A stretch of 39,898 nt of DNA from an uncultured Ruminococcus sp. (GTDB taxonomy: Bacteria; Bacillota; Clostridia; Oscillospirales; Ruminococcaceae). Under the pieces are notes generated by a model that ran no database searches, was not told the DNA's origin, and worked only from the letters and a program-made list of their open reading frames with translations. The stretch spans positions 1 through 39,898 of the forward strand of contig CACZPI010000080.1 of the NCBI GenBank assembly GCA_902783005.1, in the 5' to 3' direction. This document shows positions 8,600-17,988 of this stretch, one piece after another (the stretch's first letter is position 1; every line of letters begins with the position of its first letter). Position numbers and translations under genes: made by a program.

Positions 8600-9385
8600 A
8601 TGAAATCACGTTCCAGAATTTTCTGTTCGTGTTTCGCGGTTTGCTTTGCTCTGTCCTCTCTTTTGCCGGTGACTGCCGGTGCCGAAACGGAAGAAGAACG
8701 TGCAAAGCGGATAGAATATGCAGAAACGGTCGTAGGATGCGTCAATGATGCGCGTGCGGCCAGGGGACTCGGGGAACTGGATATGGTTCCGGATCTATGT
8801 GATGTAACGCAGATCCGAGCAGTTGAAATATCCGAGGTATTCTCCCATGACCGCCCGGACGGCAGGGATTTCACGACAACGCTCAAGGAAAACGGGTACA
8901 GCAATTACAGCTTTGCAGCCGAAAATATCGCTGCCGGCAACAGCCTTCCGCAGAAGACATTCAATCAGTGGATGAATTCTCCCGGACACCGCGACAATAT
9001 GCTGAGCGAGGATCTGACACATATCGGAATCGGCTATTATTACAATCCCGATGTTAAGTATAAGTATTTCTGGGGTATGTTCCTGATCGGCGTCTATGAC
9101 GAAATGGGGATGCCGTGTGTGTACCCGACGCAGTACAAGCCTGTACGGGCGAAGGGTGATGCGGACGGAACCAAGGTCATTAACGCTGCGGATGCCGCCT
9201 ATGTTCTGACATTTGCCGCAGAAAAGGCAGTCGGGAATTATATCAATGCATCCGTCAGATTCAGCGAAGCAGCCGACATCAATAACGATGGTAAGGTCAA
9301 CGCTGTGGATGCGTCGATCATCCTGGCATATTCTGCGCAGGCAGGCCTGGATCCCAATGCTGCGATTGAGGATTATATCTGGTAA
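8600..9385 (+). CDS. Secreted CAP/SCP-domain protein with C-terminal type I dockerin
   Basis: A 261-residue exported protein. Residues 1-28 are a signal peptide (basic start, hydrophobic core, AGAET cleavage region). Residues about 40-175 form a CAP (SCP/PR-1-like) domain with FSHDRPDGRDF, FAAENIAAG and a PGHRDNML block leading to HIGIGY. Residues about 188-255 form a dockerin with two calcium loops (GDADGTKVINAAD and DINNDGKVNAVD), so it should dock onto a cohesin and join a surface or cellulosome-type complex. ATG at 8600 is chosen over GTG 8591 because GGGGTG at 8588-8593 is correctly spaced. It is monocistronic with its own terminator. The role of CAP domains in such complexes is not established. 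Confidence 0.92.
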   Translation: MKSRSRIFCSCFAVCFALSSLLPVTAGAETEEERAKRIEYAETVVGCVNDARAARGLGELDMVPDLCDVTQIRAVEISEVFSHDRPDGRDFTTTLKENGYSNYSFAAENIAAGNSLPQKTFNQWMNSPGHRDNMLSEDLTHIGIGYYYNPDVKYKYFWGMFLIGVYDEMGMPCVYPTQYKPVRAKGDADGTKVINAADAAYVLTFAAEKAVGNYINASVRFSEAADINNDGKVNAVDASIILAYSAQAGLDPNAAIEDYIW

Positions 9386-9410
9386 GTAAATTGAAAACAC
9401 AATGAATGAT

Positions 9411-9433
9411 AAAGGGGGCTTTGCCCCCTTTTG
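9411..9433 (+). terminator. Terminator of the CAP-dockerin gene
   Basis: AAAGGGGGC (9411-9419) and GCCCCC (9423-9428) with a TTT loop, followed by TTTT. Confidence 0.92.
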
Positions 9434-9497
9434 ATATGCGGTAGGACACTATCGTTTACAAGCATTGAACAGAATTTGATAAAAAGGAGTTATCACC

Positions 9498-10688
9498 ATG
9501 GATATTATGCAGGCATCATTAGAAAAGCACAAGGAATGGGGCGGCAAGATCGAAATTGTTTCCCGCACCCAGATCCGTGACCGTCAGTCTCTTTCTCTTG
9601 CCTATACACCGGGCGTTGCGCAGCCCTGTCTGGAGATCGAGAAAAATCCGGATCTGTCCTATGAGCTGACCCGCCGCCATAATCTGGTAGCTGTTATCAC
9701 CGATGGTACGGCAGTTCTTGGACTGGGCGACATCGGCCCGCGTGCAGCCATGCCTGTCATGGAGGGAAAATGCGCCCTGTTCAAGGAATTTGCGGATGTG
9801 GATGCATTCCCGCTGTGCGTCAATTCCAAGGATACCGATGTGATCGTGGAGACAATCGCCAACATCGCCTACAGCTTCGGTGGTATTAACCTGGAGGATA
9901 TTGCAGCGCCGCGCTGCTTTGAGATCGAGCGCCGCCTGAAGGAAAGACTGGATATTCCGGTATTTCATGACGACCAGCACGGTACGGCCATCGTTGTGGC
10001 TGCTGCCCTTTCCAATGCCTGCAAGTGTGCCGGCAAGGAGATCGGCAAGCTCGAAGTGGTCATCAACGGCGCAGGCTCCGCGGGTATTGCAATTGCCAAG
10101 CACCTGCTGTCCCTCGGCGTCGGCAATATTGTCATGGTCGATCTGTACGGCATTCTTGCCAAGGATACACAGTATGACAATCCGGCACATAACGAGATCG
10201 CTGCTGTCACCAACAAGGCAGTTAAGCACGGTACGCTTGTCGATGCCGTAAAGGGTGCCGATGTATTCATTGGTGTATCGAAGCCCGGTCTTCTGACGCC
10301 GGAGATGATCGGTACCATGAATGAAAAGCCGCTGGTTTTTGCCATGGCAAATCCGACCCCGGAGATCATGCCGGATCTTGCATTGCAGGCAGGTGCCTAT
10401 ATTGTCGGTACCGGAAGAAGTGATTTCCCGAATCAGATCAACAATGTCGTTGCATTCCCGGGTGTCTTCAAGGGTGCTCTTGCCGTGCGTGCCCGTGACA
10501 TCAATGAAGAAATGAAGGTCGCAGCTACCAAGGCAATCGCCGGCTGTGTCACAGATGACAAGCTCCGTCCGGACTTTATTCTGCCGGATGCATTTGACCG
10601 TTCTGTTGCCTACGCAGTCGCCAAGGCAGTTGCACAGGCAGCCATTGATTCCGGTGTGGCTGGACTTGCGGAAAATCCGCTGAAGTGA
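9498..10688 (+). CDS. Malic enzyme, oxaloacetate-decarboxylating
   Basis: A 396-residue short bacterial malic enzyme that converts malate to pyruvate and CO2 with reduction of NAD(P). Present are AYTPGVAQPC (N-terminal substrate domain), GLGDIGPRAAMPVMEGK, the metal and catalytic region FHDDQHGTA, and a Rossmann motif VINGAGSAG followed by VDLYG. The cofactor preference cannot be decided by eye. The start at 9498 has AAGGAG at 9484-9489. It is probably the first gene of an operon with the YdcF-like and HAD genes. It would supply pyruvate and reducing power in a fermentative metabolism. Confidence 0.95.
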   Translation: MDIMQASLEKHKEWGGKIEIVSRTQIRDRQSLSLAYTPGVAQPCLEIEKNPDLSYELTRRHNLVAVITDGTAVLGLGDIGPRAAMPVMEGKCALFKEFADVDAFPLCVNSKDTDVIVETIANIAYSFGGINLEDIAAPRCFEIERRLKERLDIPVFHDDQHGTAIVVAAALSNACKCAGKEIGKLEVVINGAGSAGIAIAKHLLSLGVGNIVMVDLYGILAKDTQYDNPAHNEIAAVTNKAVKHGTLVDAVKGADVFIGVSKPGLLTPEMIGTMNEKPLVFAMANPTPEIMPDLALQAGAYIVGTGRSDFPNQINNVVAFPGVFKGALAVRARDINEEMKVAATKAIAGCVTDDKLRPDFILPDAFDRSVAYAVAKAVAQAAIDSGVAGLAENPLK

Positions 10689-11464
10689 TGCCGGAGATCC
10701 ATTCTATCGTTTTGCGGATGATCCTGGCTGGGGTATGCGTCGCATTTCTGATCCTGTTTATCACCCCGCTGTTTCTCGGGATCCGCAATCTTGGCGTATT
10801 TGCCGGTGCCGGAATCTCATTGGCAGGCGCATGCTTCTTTATCTTCAATCCGCTGATATCCGCCTGGATCAGGAATATCTGGCAAAACGATGCGGGACGC
10901 ATTGTTGTCTGCATCGTGACAGGAATTCTGTGCTTTTGCTGTATCCTTGCCGTTGTGATCAGCGGCATGATGATCGGCGCAGCAAATAAATCTCCAAAAT
11001 CGGATGAACCGGTTGTCATTCTCGGCTGTAAGGTACGCGGCACACAGCCGAGTCTGATGCTGGCCAGAAGACTCGATGCAGCGATCGTATACCTGAAGGA
11101 TCATCCGGATGTACCGGTGATCGTCTGCGGCGGCCAGGGGGCTGATGAGCAGATGACAGAGGCACAGTGCATGGAGGAATACCTCATTGCACACGGCATC
11201 CCGAAAGAACGCATCTATCAGGAAAACCGTTCTACCTCCACCCGTGAAAACCTGCTCTTTGCAAGAGACATTCTTGATGAACAGGAGTGGGAGCATTCCG
11301 TTGCGATCGTGACGGATGGCTTTCATCAACTCCGTGCTTCTATGATCGCATCGGATCTGAAAATCCAAACCTCTGCAGTTTCGGCCAGAACCCCCTGGTT
11401 CCTGACTCCTGCCTACTGGGTACGGGAATGGTTCGGCGTCTGCTACCAGGTAATTCTGGGATAG
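10688..11464 (+). CDS. YdcF/SanA-like membrane protein (DUF218)
   Basis: A 258-residue protein with three predicted membrane helices in the first 105 residues and then a DUF218 domain. The domain begins with VVILGCKVRGTQPS and continues with VIVCGGQGADEQMTEA, the ENRSTSTRENLLFA block and VTDGFHQLRA, all typical of the ElyC/SanA/YdcF family. Members are linked to cell-envelope functions, but the reaction is not established. The ATG overlaps the malic enzyme stop codon by one base (TGATG), so translation is probably coupled; GTG at 10685 is an alternative start. Confidence 0.88.
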   Translation: MPEIHSIVLRMILAGVCVAFLILFITPLFLGIRNLGVFAGAGISLAGACFFIFNPLISAWIRNIWQNDAGRIVVCIVTGILCFCCILAVVISGMMIGAANKSPKSDEPVVILGCKVRGTQPSLMLARRLDAAIVYLKDHPDVPVIVCGGQGADEQMTEAQCMEEYLIAHGIPKERIYQENRSTSTRENLLFARDILDEQEWEHSVAIVTDGFHQLRASMIASDLKIQTSAVSARTPWFLTPAYWVREWFGVCYQVILG

Positions 11465-11473
11465 GAGAGACAT

Positions 11474-12130
11474 ATGCGTTACGATACTGTATTATTCGAT
11501 CTGGACGGCACGCTGACCGATCCGGGGCAGGGAATCAAGAATTCCGTTCGCTATGCGCTCCGGAAGTCCGGTGTGCCGATTCCTTCGGAGGATATTCTGG
11601 ATCAGTTTATCGGCCCTCCGCTGTATGAGAGCTTTGAAAAGCTCTGCGGCATGCCGCAGGATACTTCCTTGCAGGCGGTGGCTTATTACAGAGAATATTT
11701 CAGTGCCGGCGGCATGTTTGAAAATGAAGTGATCCCCGGCATTCCGGAGCTGCTTGGTGCGCTGAATGATGCCGGAATTCGCTGCATAGTTGCTACCGCA
11801 AAGCCGGAGGTGTTCACCGTTCAGATCCTTCGGCATTTTGAATTGGATCAGTATTTCTCCTTTGTCGCGGCCGCAACGCTGGACAAATCACGGGCGCATA
11901 AAGATGAAGTCATTGCCTATGCACTTGAAAACGGCGGCATCCCGGAAGGCAGCAGTATTGTCATGGTGGGAGACCGCGACCAGGATGTGAACGGTGCAGC
12001 TGCAAACGGATTGCCTTGCATCGGCGTTCTGTTCGGCTATGGCAGCCGGGAGGAGCTGGAATCTGCCGGTGCGATTCAGATTGCCGAGACGCCTGCCATG
12101 CTGCGGCAATATCTTCTCGATGAAAATTGA
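11474..12130 (+). CDS. HAD-superfamily phosphatase, phosphoglycolate phosphatase-like
   Basis: A 218-residue HAD hydrolase with motif I DLDGTLTDPG near residue 8 (nucleophile and acid/base aspartates), a helical cap of the subfamily IA type, motif II in IVATAKPE, motif III lysine in the KSRAHKDEV region, and motif IV in MVGDRDQDVNGA. This matches the Gph/PpaX group, which acts on small phosphate esters or pyrophosphate. The exact substrate cannot be read. AGGAGA at 11463-11468 precedes ATG 11474. It is the third gene behind malic enzyme, and no terminator is visible before the valS T-box promoter. Confidence 0.92.
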   Translation: MRYDTVLFDLDGTLTDPGQGIKNSVRYALRKSGVPIPSEDILDQFIGPPLYESFEKLCGMPQDTSLQAVAYYREYFSAGGMFENEVIPGIPELLGALNDAGIRCIVATAKPEVFTVQILRHFELDQYFSFVAAATLDKSRAHKDEVIAYALENGGIPEGSSIVMVGDRDQDVNGAAANGLPCIGVLFGYGSREELESAGAIQIAETPAMLRQYLLDEN

Positions 12131-12139
12131 GAAAACTAC

Positions 12140-12168
12140 TTGACAAATCCGGTTTCATCGGTTATAAT
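12140..12168 (+). promoter_or_regulatory. Sigma-A promoter of the valS leader
   Basis: TTGACA at 12140-12145 and TATAAT at 12163-12168 with a 17-bp spacer, directly ahead of the T-box leader. Confidence 0.93.
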
Positions 12169-12180
12169 GATAGTACCAAA

Positions 12181-12592
12181 AGCGATGATGGGGAGGAGTA
12201 GTCCTCTGCATAAGCACAGAGAGCATCTGGCTGGTGGAAAGATGCGTGAGCAGAGTGTTCCGGTTTAAATCAGGTTTATGACTGGATTTATAACCGGTTT
12301 TATGAAGGTAGCCCCTGAGCTCCGGCTCGAAAGCCGCTTTGCAAAAGAAGCTGGCAAGTAGTACCCGGCGGGTGTTCCCGTTACAGGACAGACAGTCGGC
12401 ATGATTGTATTTTCCGTTTATTTAAGCCCGGCCGGCACAAGGCAGGCATTCCGGAGAGATCATACCCGCTGCGCAGAGTGCGGATGTGACAGGTCATTTC
12501 TGATCCTGCACCAGCGTCCGAATTCAGGTGGTAACACGGATAACAACAGTTATTCGCCCTGAAGCAACCACATGCTTCGGGGCGTATTTTAT
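12181..12592 (+). promoter_or_regulatory. T-box riboswitch controlling valS (tRNA-Val sensor)
   Basis: A leader of about 400 bases with the T-box hallmarks. The apical stem I region has AGAGAG and GGTGGAAAG (12219-12241). The likely specifier is GTA at 12308-12310 in GAAGGTAG, a valine codon. The conserved T-box AATTCAGGTGGTAACACGG is at 12521-12539, with UGGU able to pair with the ACCA end of uncharged tRNA. TTCAGG (12524-12529) can pair with CCTGAA (12558-12563), which is the left arm of the terminator, so antiterminator and terminator are mutually exclusive. Uncharged tRNA-Val should therefore turn on valS, and probably folC and the two following genes by read-through. Confidence 0.95.
12555..12592 (+). 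terminator. Regulated terminator of the valS T-box
   Basis: CGCCCTGAAGCA (12555-12566) pairs with TGCTTCGGGGCG (12573-12584), with one G-U pair, followed by TATTTTATT. Confidence 0.93.
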
Positions 12593-12628
12593 TGCCCCGG
12601 AAACACAATGAAAAGGAGTCTGAAACTT

Positions 12629-15247
12629 ATGGCAAAGGAACTTGCAAAAAACTATGCCCCCGAAGAATTCGAGGACAGGATCTATGCCCAGTGGGTCAAC
12701 AAGCGCTGCTTTCATGCGGAGATCGACCGCACCAAGAAGCCGTACACCATCGTTATTCCGCCCCCAAACATCACCGGCCAGCTGCATATGGGTCATGCAC
12801 TGGATGAGACCCTGCAGGACATTCTGATCCGCTGGAAGCGTATGAGCGGCTACTGCACCCTCTGGCTGCCGGGTACGGACCATGCTGCGATCGCTACAGA
12901 AGCCAAGATCGTGGCAGCAATGCGTGAGGAGGGCATCACCAAGGAAGATCTGGGACGTGACAAGTTCATGGATCGTGCCTGGGCATGGAAGGATAAGTTC
13001 GGCGGCAGGATCGTGGAGCAGCTCAAGAAGCTCGGCTCCTCCTGCGACTGGGAGCGTGAGCGCTTCACAATGGATGAGGGCTGTTCCAAGGCAGTCAAGG
13101 AGGTTTTCGTCAAGTATTACGAAAAGGGATTGATCTACCGCGGCGAGCGCATCATCAACTGGTGCCCGAAATGCCGCACATCCCTGTCCGATGCCGAGGT
13201 CAACTATGAGGATCAGGCAGGCCATTTCTGGCATCTGCGCTACAAGTTCAAGGATTCCGATGAATACCTCGAGCTGGCGACCACCCGTCCGGAAACGCTG
13301 CTGGGTGATACCGCAGTTGCAGTCAACCCGAACGATGAGCGTTACAAGGATCTGGTCGGCAAGATGCTGATTCTCCCGATCGTTCACCGTGAAATCCCGG
13401 TAGTAGCCGATGATTATGTAGAAATGGATTTCGGTACCGGCGTTGTTAAGATCACTCCTGCACATGACCCGAATGACTTTGAGGTCGGCAAGCGTCACAA
13501 TCTGGAGGTTATCAACGTTCTGACCGAGGATGCACGCATCACGGAGGATTATCCGAAGTATGCCGGCATGGACAGATATGAGGCACGCAAGGCCATTATC
13601 GCTGATCTTGAGGCAGAGGGAGCACTTGTCCGCACAGAGGATTACAACCATAATGTCGGCACCTGCTACCGCTGCGGTACAACTGTCGAGCCGCGAGTTT
13701 CTACTCAGTGGTTCGTCAAGATGGAACCGCTTGCCAAGCCCGCTATTGAAGCTGTCAAGAAGGGCGCTACCAAGTTCGTTCCGGAGCGTTTTGACAAGAT
13801 CTATTATCACTGGCTGGAGAATATCAAGGACTGGTGCATTTCCCGTCAGATCTGGTGGGGTCATCAGATTCCGGCCTTCTACTGCGATGACTGCGGTGAA
13901 ATGACCGTTACCAAGGAATCTGCATGTACCTGCCCGAAGTGCGGCAAGCCGATGCGTCAGGATCCGGATACGCTCGATACCTGGTTCAGCTCTGCACTCT
14001 GGCCTTTCTCTACCCTTGGCTGGCCGGAAAAGACCGAGGATCTGGATTATTTCTACCCGACCAATACACTGGTCACCGGCTATGATATTATCTTCTTCTG
14101 GGTAATCCGCATGATGTTCTCTGCATTGGAGAATATGGGCGAGGTTCCGTTCAATACCGTTCTCATTCATGGTCTGGTACGCGATGCACAGGGACGCAAG
14201 ATGTCGAAGTCTCTCGGCAACGGCATTGATCCGCTGGAGGTCATCGACCAGTACGGCGCCGATGCCCTGCGTTTCATGCTGGCAACCGGCAATGCACCCG
14301 GCAATGACATGCGCTACATTGATGACAAGGTCAAGGCTGCCCGCAATTTTGCCAATAAGCTCTGGAATGCATCCCGCTTCATCATGATGAACCTGCCGGA
14401 TGATTTCAAGTTCACCGGCCTTCCTGAAAATCTGACAATGGAGGACAAGTGGCTGGTATCCAAGTTCAACCAGCTTGCCAAGGAGGTCAATGCGAACCTC
14501 GATGCCTTCGAGCTCGGTGTAGCCTGCACGAAGCTGTATGACTTCATCTGGGATGTATTCTGTGACTGGTACATTGAGCTGACAAAGCCTCGTATCCAGG
14601 CAGGCGGCGAAGCAAAGGCATCCGCGCAGGCAGTCCTCGTATGGGCAATGCAGGGAATGCTCAAGCTGCTGCATCCGTTCATGCCGTTTATTACCGAGGA
14701 AATCTGGCAGACGCTTGTCGGGGACGACAGCATGATCATGCTGCAGGATTACCCGGTATATGATGAAAAGCTGCAGTATACTGCCGAGGAAGAGGCATTC
14801 GAGAAAATCATTGCCGCCATCAAGGCTGTCCGCAATACCCGCACGGAGCTGAATGTTCCGCCGTCTGTCAAGGCAAAGCTGTACATTGAAACGGCTGATG
14901 CCGATTTGTTCAAGGGCGCATCCCTGTTCTTTGAAAAGCTCGCATCAGCTTCCGAAGTTGAGGTTGGCGATCACTTTGACATTCCGGATTCTGCCGGTGC
15001 TGTTACCCATGCAGCCCGTATCTTCATCCCGATGGATCAGCTTGTTGACAAGGAGAAGGAGCTTGCGCGTCTGAACAAAGAACGCGAGAAGGCACAGAAG
15101 GACATCGACTTTCTCTCGAAGAAACTGAATAATCCCGGATTCCTTGCCAAGGCACCGGAGCAGCTTGTCAATGCGGAGAAGGAAAAGCTCGCTAAGGCGC
15201 AGGAAAAGATGGACAAGATCATGCAGTCGATCAAGGCTTACAGCTAA
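12629..15247 (+). CDS. valS: Valyl-tRNA synthetase
   Basis: An 872-residue class I synthetase that charges tRNA-Val. The HIGH motif is HMGH at residues 53-56 in [15 protein letters not shown] and the KMSKS motif is at 524-528. The CP1 editing domain contains [18 protein letters not shown] cysteine-rich zinc-like insertion is near residues 430-450 (CDDC ... CPKC). The C-terminus is a basic coiled coil ([21 protein letters not shown]). ATG 12629 is chosen over 12608 because AAGGAG (12613-12618) is 10 bases before it and the protein then starts like typical ValRS. It is controlled by the T-box and followed by folC with a one-base overlap. Confidence 0.98.
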   Translation: MAKELAKNYAPEEFEDRIYAQWVNKRCFHAEIDRTKKPYTIVIPPPNITGQLHMGHALDETLQDILIRWKRMSGYCTLWLPGTDHAAIATEAKIVAAMREEGITKEDLGRDKFMDRAWAWKDKFGGRIVEQLKKLGSSCDWERERFTMDEGCSKAVKEVFVKYYEKGLIYRGERIINWCPKCRTSLSDAEVNYEDQAGHFWHLRYKFKDSDEYLELATTRPETLLGDTAVAVNPNDERYKDLVGKMLILPIVHREIPVVADDYVEMDFGTGVVKITPAHDPNDFEVGKRHNLEVINVLTEDARITEDYPKYAGMDRYEARKAIIADLEAEGALVRTEDYNHNVGTCYRCGTTVEPRVSTQWFVKMEPLAKPAIEAVKKGATKFVPERFDKIYYHWLENIKDWCISRQIWWGHQIPAFYCDDCGEMTVTKESACTCPKCGKPMRQDPDTLDTWFSSALWPFSTLGWPEKTEDLDYFYPTNTLVTGYDIIFFWVIRMMFSALENMGEVPFNTVLIHGLVRDAQGRKMSKSLGNGIDPLEVIDQYGADALRFMLATGNAPGNDMRYIDDKVKAARNFANKLWNASRFIMMNLPDDFKFTGLPENLTMEDKWLVSKFNQLAKEVNANLDAFELGVACTKLYDFIWDVFCDWYIELTKPRIQAGGEAKASAQAVLVWAMQGMLKLLHPFMPFITEEIWQTLVGDDSMIMLQDYPVYDEKLQYTAEEEAFEKIIAAIKAVRNTRTELNVPPSVKAKLYIETADADLFKGASLFFEKLASASEVEVGDHFDIPDSAGAVTHAARIFIPMDQLVDKEKELARLNKEREKAQKDIDFLSKKLNNPGFLAKAPEQLVNAEKEKLAKAQEKMDKIMQSIKAYS

Positions 15248-16497
15248 TGATGGACTTTGCAGGGGCAATGGCGTTTGTGGAGGGCTTTTCCCACTCGGGA
15301 AAGCCTGTCCGCGATCTGTCACGCATTGCCTTGCTTCTGGAGCAGCTTGGAAATCCGCAGGATCATCTACAATTCATTCACATTGCCGGAACAAACGGGA
15401 AGGGTTCTGTTGCCGAATACCTGACCAATGCCCTGATCCGCTGCGGATACCGTACAGGCACCTTCACATCACCGTTTATTCTGCGGTATACCGACCGGAT
15501 CAGACTGAACGGGCGGGATATTCCCGGGGAGGCGCTTTGCCGGATCTGTGAGCGTGTCAGTCAGGTCGCATCTCCGGATGCAGGCTATTCGCAGTTTGAG
15601 ATCACCTTCGCGATCGCGATGCTCTGGTTTGTGCAGGAACGTGCAGAGATCATTGTTCTGGAAACTGGTATGGGCGGCCTGCTCGACTGCACCAATATCA
15701 TTGCTCCGCCTCTGTGTACGGTGATTACCTCTGTTTCCTATGACCATATGGCGATTCTCGGCAATACCATCGAAGAAATAGCCGCGCAGAAAGCCGGCAT
15801 TCTCAAAAAGGGGAGTCCTGCAGTATTTGCAGCAGATTCGCTTCCGGGTGCAATGCAGGTCTTGAAAGAACGTGCAGCATCCCTGGAAATTCCATTTAGG
15901 ATCGCGGATCCTTATCAGCCGTCCTGCATCATCCGGGAAACGGACGGGCTTTACGGGAATCGCTTTGAATGGCATGGCTTGCTTTTTTCTACCCGCATGG
16001 GCGGGATACACCAGATCTATAATGCCATTACGGCACTGGAAGCATTGGACAGCCTTCCTTTGGAAATAAACTGGGAACAGGTGCAGAAGGGTATTTCGGA
16101 AACACAGGTTCCGGCAAGGATTCAGATTCTACACCGGAATCCTCTGATCGTTCTGGACGGCGGCCACAATGCCGCCGGAATCCGGGCACTTGCAGATGTC
16201 CTGGAAGAAAGCGGCATCCGTAGCTGGTGCGGCATCTGCGGCATGACACATGCCGATGCAGTGGATACGGCAGGGGAAGTGCTTTCACCCTACCTGGATC
16301 ATGTGATCTGTGTGGACGGCTTCATTCCGAATGCGGTACCGGCACGGCAGCTCTCCAAGGTCTTCACTTGCCCGGCAGAGGTATCCTCTCCGTCGAAGGC
16401 TTTGTATCTGGCAAGAGAATGGGCTGCCGGTCATCACGGTGCCGTTGTGATCTGCGGCTCTTTGTATCTGGCAAGTTTCTATTTGCAGGAGGTATGA
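15247..16497 (+). CDS. folC: Folylpolyglutamate synthase / dihydrofolate synthase
   Basis: A 416-residue Mur-ligase-like ATP-dependent enzyme that adds glutamate to folates and may also make dihydrofolate from dihydropteroate. The P-loop is HIAGTNGKGS near residue 47, followed by FTSPFILRYTDRI, the ETGMGGLLDCTN block and SYDHMAILG with the metal-binding His. The C-terminal domain contains VLDGGHNAAG. The ATG overlaps the valS stop (TAATG), so it is translationally coupled and shares the T-box control; a second ATG at 15250 is possible. valS-folC linkage is common in Firmicutes. A folate transporter under a THF riboswitch lies about 20 kb away. Confidence 0.95.
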   Translation: MMDFAGAMAFVEGFSHSGKPVRDLSRIALLLEQLGNPQDHLQFIHIAGTNGKGSVAEYLTNALIRCGYRTGTFTSPFILRYTDRIRLNGRDIPGEALCRICERVSQVASPDAGYSQFEITFAIAMLWFVQERAEIIVLETGMGGLLDCTNIIAPPLCTVITSVSYDHMAILGNTIEEIAAQKAGILKKGSPAVFAADSLPGAMQVLKERAASLEIPFRIADPYQPSCIIRETDGLYGNRFEWHGLLFSTRMGGIHQIYNAITALEALDSLPLEINWEQVQKGISETQVPARIQILHRNPLIVLDGGHNAAGIRALADVLEESGIRSWCGICGMTHADAVDTAGEVLSPYLDHVICVDGFIPNAVPARQLSKVFTCPAEVSSPSKALYLAREWAAGHHGAVVICGSLYLASFYLQEV

Positions 16498-16498
16498 T

Positions 16499-16951
16499 AT
16501 GGAGATCCTCATTGCGGCGGTCATTATCGTTGTATTGCTCTTGATTCTGGGCGTGTCGCCGGCGGTGATCATTGCAGGTGTGCTGTGCCTGATCGAACTT
16601 CTGCTGGTGGCTATGACGCTGTTTTTCGTTGTGACTCTGATTCTGCTGCTGATCTCCAGACCGGTCAGAGCGAAATTTCTGCGGATATTTGTCCATGAGG
16701 TCGTAGGCACCTATGCCATCTATGAAATTGACGGCGAAGAATACAAAAATACATTCCCTGCGGAGATCATGTTCGTCAACAAGATCTACAAGGAAGGAAA
16801 GACCTATCCTGCCAGAATGCGCAAGGGTAAAAAGGGATATATGCTGTATGACTGGTACAGCTATATTGTAATCGGCATCGGCCTGCCGGTATCGGCGGTG
16901 CTGGCCGGAGGACTTGGATGGTTCCTGCTCATCATGCTCGGAGCCCTCTGA
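16499..16951 (+). CDS. Small membrane protein of unknown function
   Basis: A 150-residue protein with two adjacent hydrophobic helices in the first 55 residues, a basic polar segment (RPVRAKFLRIF), a mixed domain with YEIDGEEYKNTFPAEI and RMRKGKKGYMLYDWYSY, and a C-terminal hydrophobic helix rich in glycine. I do not recognise the family. AGGAGG at 16487-16492 is 6 bases before ATG 16499 and overlaps the end of folC, so it is part of the valS operon. The architecture is vaguely like NfeD or DUF3592 membrane proteins, but without a convincing motif. Confidence 0.72.
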   Translation: MEILIAAVIIVVLLLILGVSPAVIIAGVLCLIELLLVAMTLFFVVTLILLLISRPVRAKFLRIFVHEVVGTYAIYEIDGEEYKNTFPAEIMFVNKIYKEGKTYPARMRKGKKGYMLYDWYSYIVIGIGLPVSAVLAGGLGWFLLIMLGAL

Positions 16952-16972
16952 CAGAGAAAGGATGTAGGATTT

Positions 16973-17440
16973 ATGGGCTATTTTCTGACACTTCTGATTT
17001 CCATGGTACCGCTGGTTGAGCTTCGCGGTGCAATTCCGATCGGTGTAGGCTTCGGCGTGCCGTGGTACTGGGCGGTGCTGATCTCTATGGTCGGGAACAT
17101 GATCCCTGTGCCGTTTATTTTCTTTTTTGCCCGCAAGGTGCTGGAATGGGGCGCAAACAAGCCGGTGATCGGCAAGTTCTTCTCCTGGTGTCTGGAAAAG
17201 GGACACAAGGGCGGCGAAAAACTCAAATCCAAGGCTGGAAAGGGCATGTTCTGGGCGCTTTTGCTGTTTGTCGGCATTCCGCTGCCGGGTACGGGCGCAT
17301 GGACAGGCACGCTGGCTGCCAGCATGCTGGATCTGGACTTCAAGAAAAGCGTCCTTGCCGTCATGTGCGGCGTGCTGCTTGCTGCAGCGATCATCACGGT
17401 ACTGACACTGCTGGGATTTGCAGCACTGTTTGGTTTCTGA
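16973..17440 (+). CDS. Small multidrug export-like membrane protein (COG2426)
   Basis: A 155-residue polytopic protein of the Sm_multidrug_ex family (PF06695). The hallmarks are a short first helix followed by VPLVELRGAIPIG, NMIPVPFIFFFARKVLEW, and the LFVGIPLPGTGAWTGTLAAS block. The charged middle stretch (KGGEKLKSKAGKG) is cytoplasmic or a re-entrant link. The transported substrate is unknown, and the drug-export name is historical. It is the last gene of the valS-folC operon, 21 bp after the preceding gene and followed by a strong terminator. Confidence 0.88.
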   Translation: MGYFLTLLISMVPLVELRGAIPIGVGFGVPWYWAVLISMVGNMIPVPFIFFFARKVLEWGANKPVIGKFFSWCLEKGHKGGEKLKSKAGKGMFWALLLFVGIPLPGTGAWTGTLAASMLDLDFKKSVLAVMCGVLLAAAIITVLTLLGFAALFGF

Positions 17441-17447
17441 TTCAAAA

Positions 17448-17477
17448 AAGCCTGAGAGGATCACTCTCAGGCTTTTG
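17448..17477. terminator. Bidirectional terminator between the valS operon and the GNAT gene
   Basis: AAGCCTGAGAG (17448-17458) pairs with CTCTCAGGCTT (17464-17474) around a 5-base loop, with A and T runs flanking. It sits between convergent genes. Confidence 0.92.
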
Positions 17478-17480
17478 CTG

Positions 17481-17921
17481 TCAGGTATTGATTTTTTGCA
17501 TTTCCGAAAGGGCTCTGTTACGATACACAAGATCCTCTCTCGTGGTAAAGTCCATCCTTTCCCAGAAGGCATTCCCGGTTGTGTTATCCGAAAAGACCAC
17601 CAGTGCCACCTTATGGATCCCACATCCGTGCAGGGCGTCGAGTGCGGCATCGGACAGCATTCTCCCAATGCCCTTCCTACGATGATGCGGATGGACACAG
17701 GTATGGTAAATATAACCCCTCCGTCCGTCATGGCCGCTCATAATACAGCCGATGAGCTGCCCATTTTCTTCCGCCACGAAGCAGGTTTCCGGATTGCGTG
17801 CAAGAAATCTCGCGACACCCTCCTCGGAATCATCCAGCGTATTCAGTCCCATGCCTGGCACAGAGAGCCAGAGGTCATAAAGCAGCGGATAATCTGCAAT
17901 CTGCATTTGTCTGATCGTCAT
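17481..17921 (-). CDS. GNAT-family N-acetyltransferase
   Basis: A 146-residue acetyltransferase that uses acetyl-CoA on an unknown amine. It begins MTIRQMQIADYPLLYDLW. The acetyl-CoA binding motif A is HTCVHPHHRRKGIGRML around residues 74-90, preceded by the strand IGCIMSGHDGRRGYI and followed by LVVFSDNTTGNAFWERMDF. AGGAGG lies 8 bases before ATG 17921. It is monocistronic, with its own promoter divergent from the sigma-factor gene and a shared terminator with the valS operon. Confidence 0.93.
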   Translation of the reverse strand: MTIRQMQIADYPLLYDLWLSVPGMGLNTLDDSEEGVARFLARNPETCFVAEENGQLIGCIMSGHDGRRGYIYHTCVHPHHRRKGIGRMLSDAALDALHGCGIHKVALVVFSDNTTGNAFWERMDFTTREDLVYRNRALSEMQKINT

Positions 17922-17953
17922 ACAGGTACCTCCTCATGAAAAAAGATAATTTG

Positions 17954-17982
17954 ATTATAGCACAAATGCAGCCGGAAGTCAA
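17954..17982 (-). promoter_or_regulatory. Sigma-A promoter of the GNAT gene
   Basis: On the minus strand, TTGACT (17982-17977) and TATAAT (17959-17954) with a 17-bp spacer. Confidence 0.87.
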
Positions 17983-17988
17983 GATAAA

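Noticed and set aside
9455-9483. TTTACA-17-GATAAA as a promoter for malic enzyme
   Set aside because: The -10 is poor and ends at the ribosome site, so transcription would start inside or after it. No convincing promoter is visible in this gap.
12524-14674. Long open frame opposite the T-box and valS (716 codons)
   Set aside because: Antisense to a clear valS and T-box, with cysteine-rich composition of no known family. It is a shadow of the real gene.
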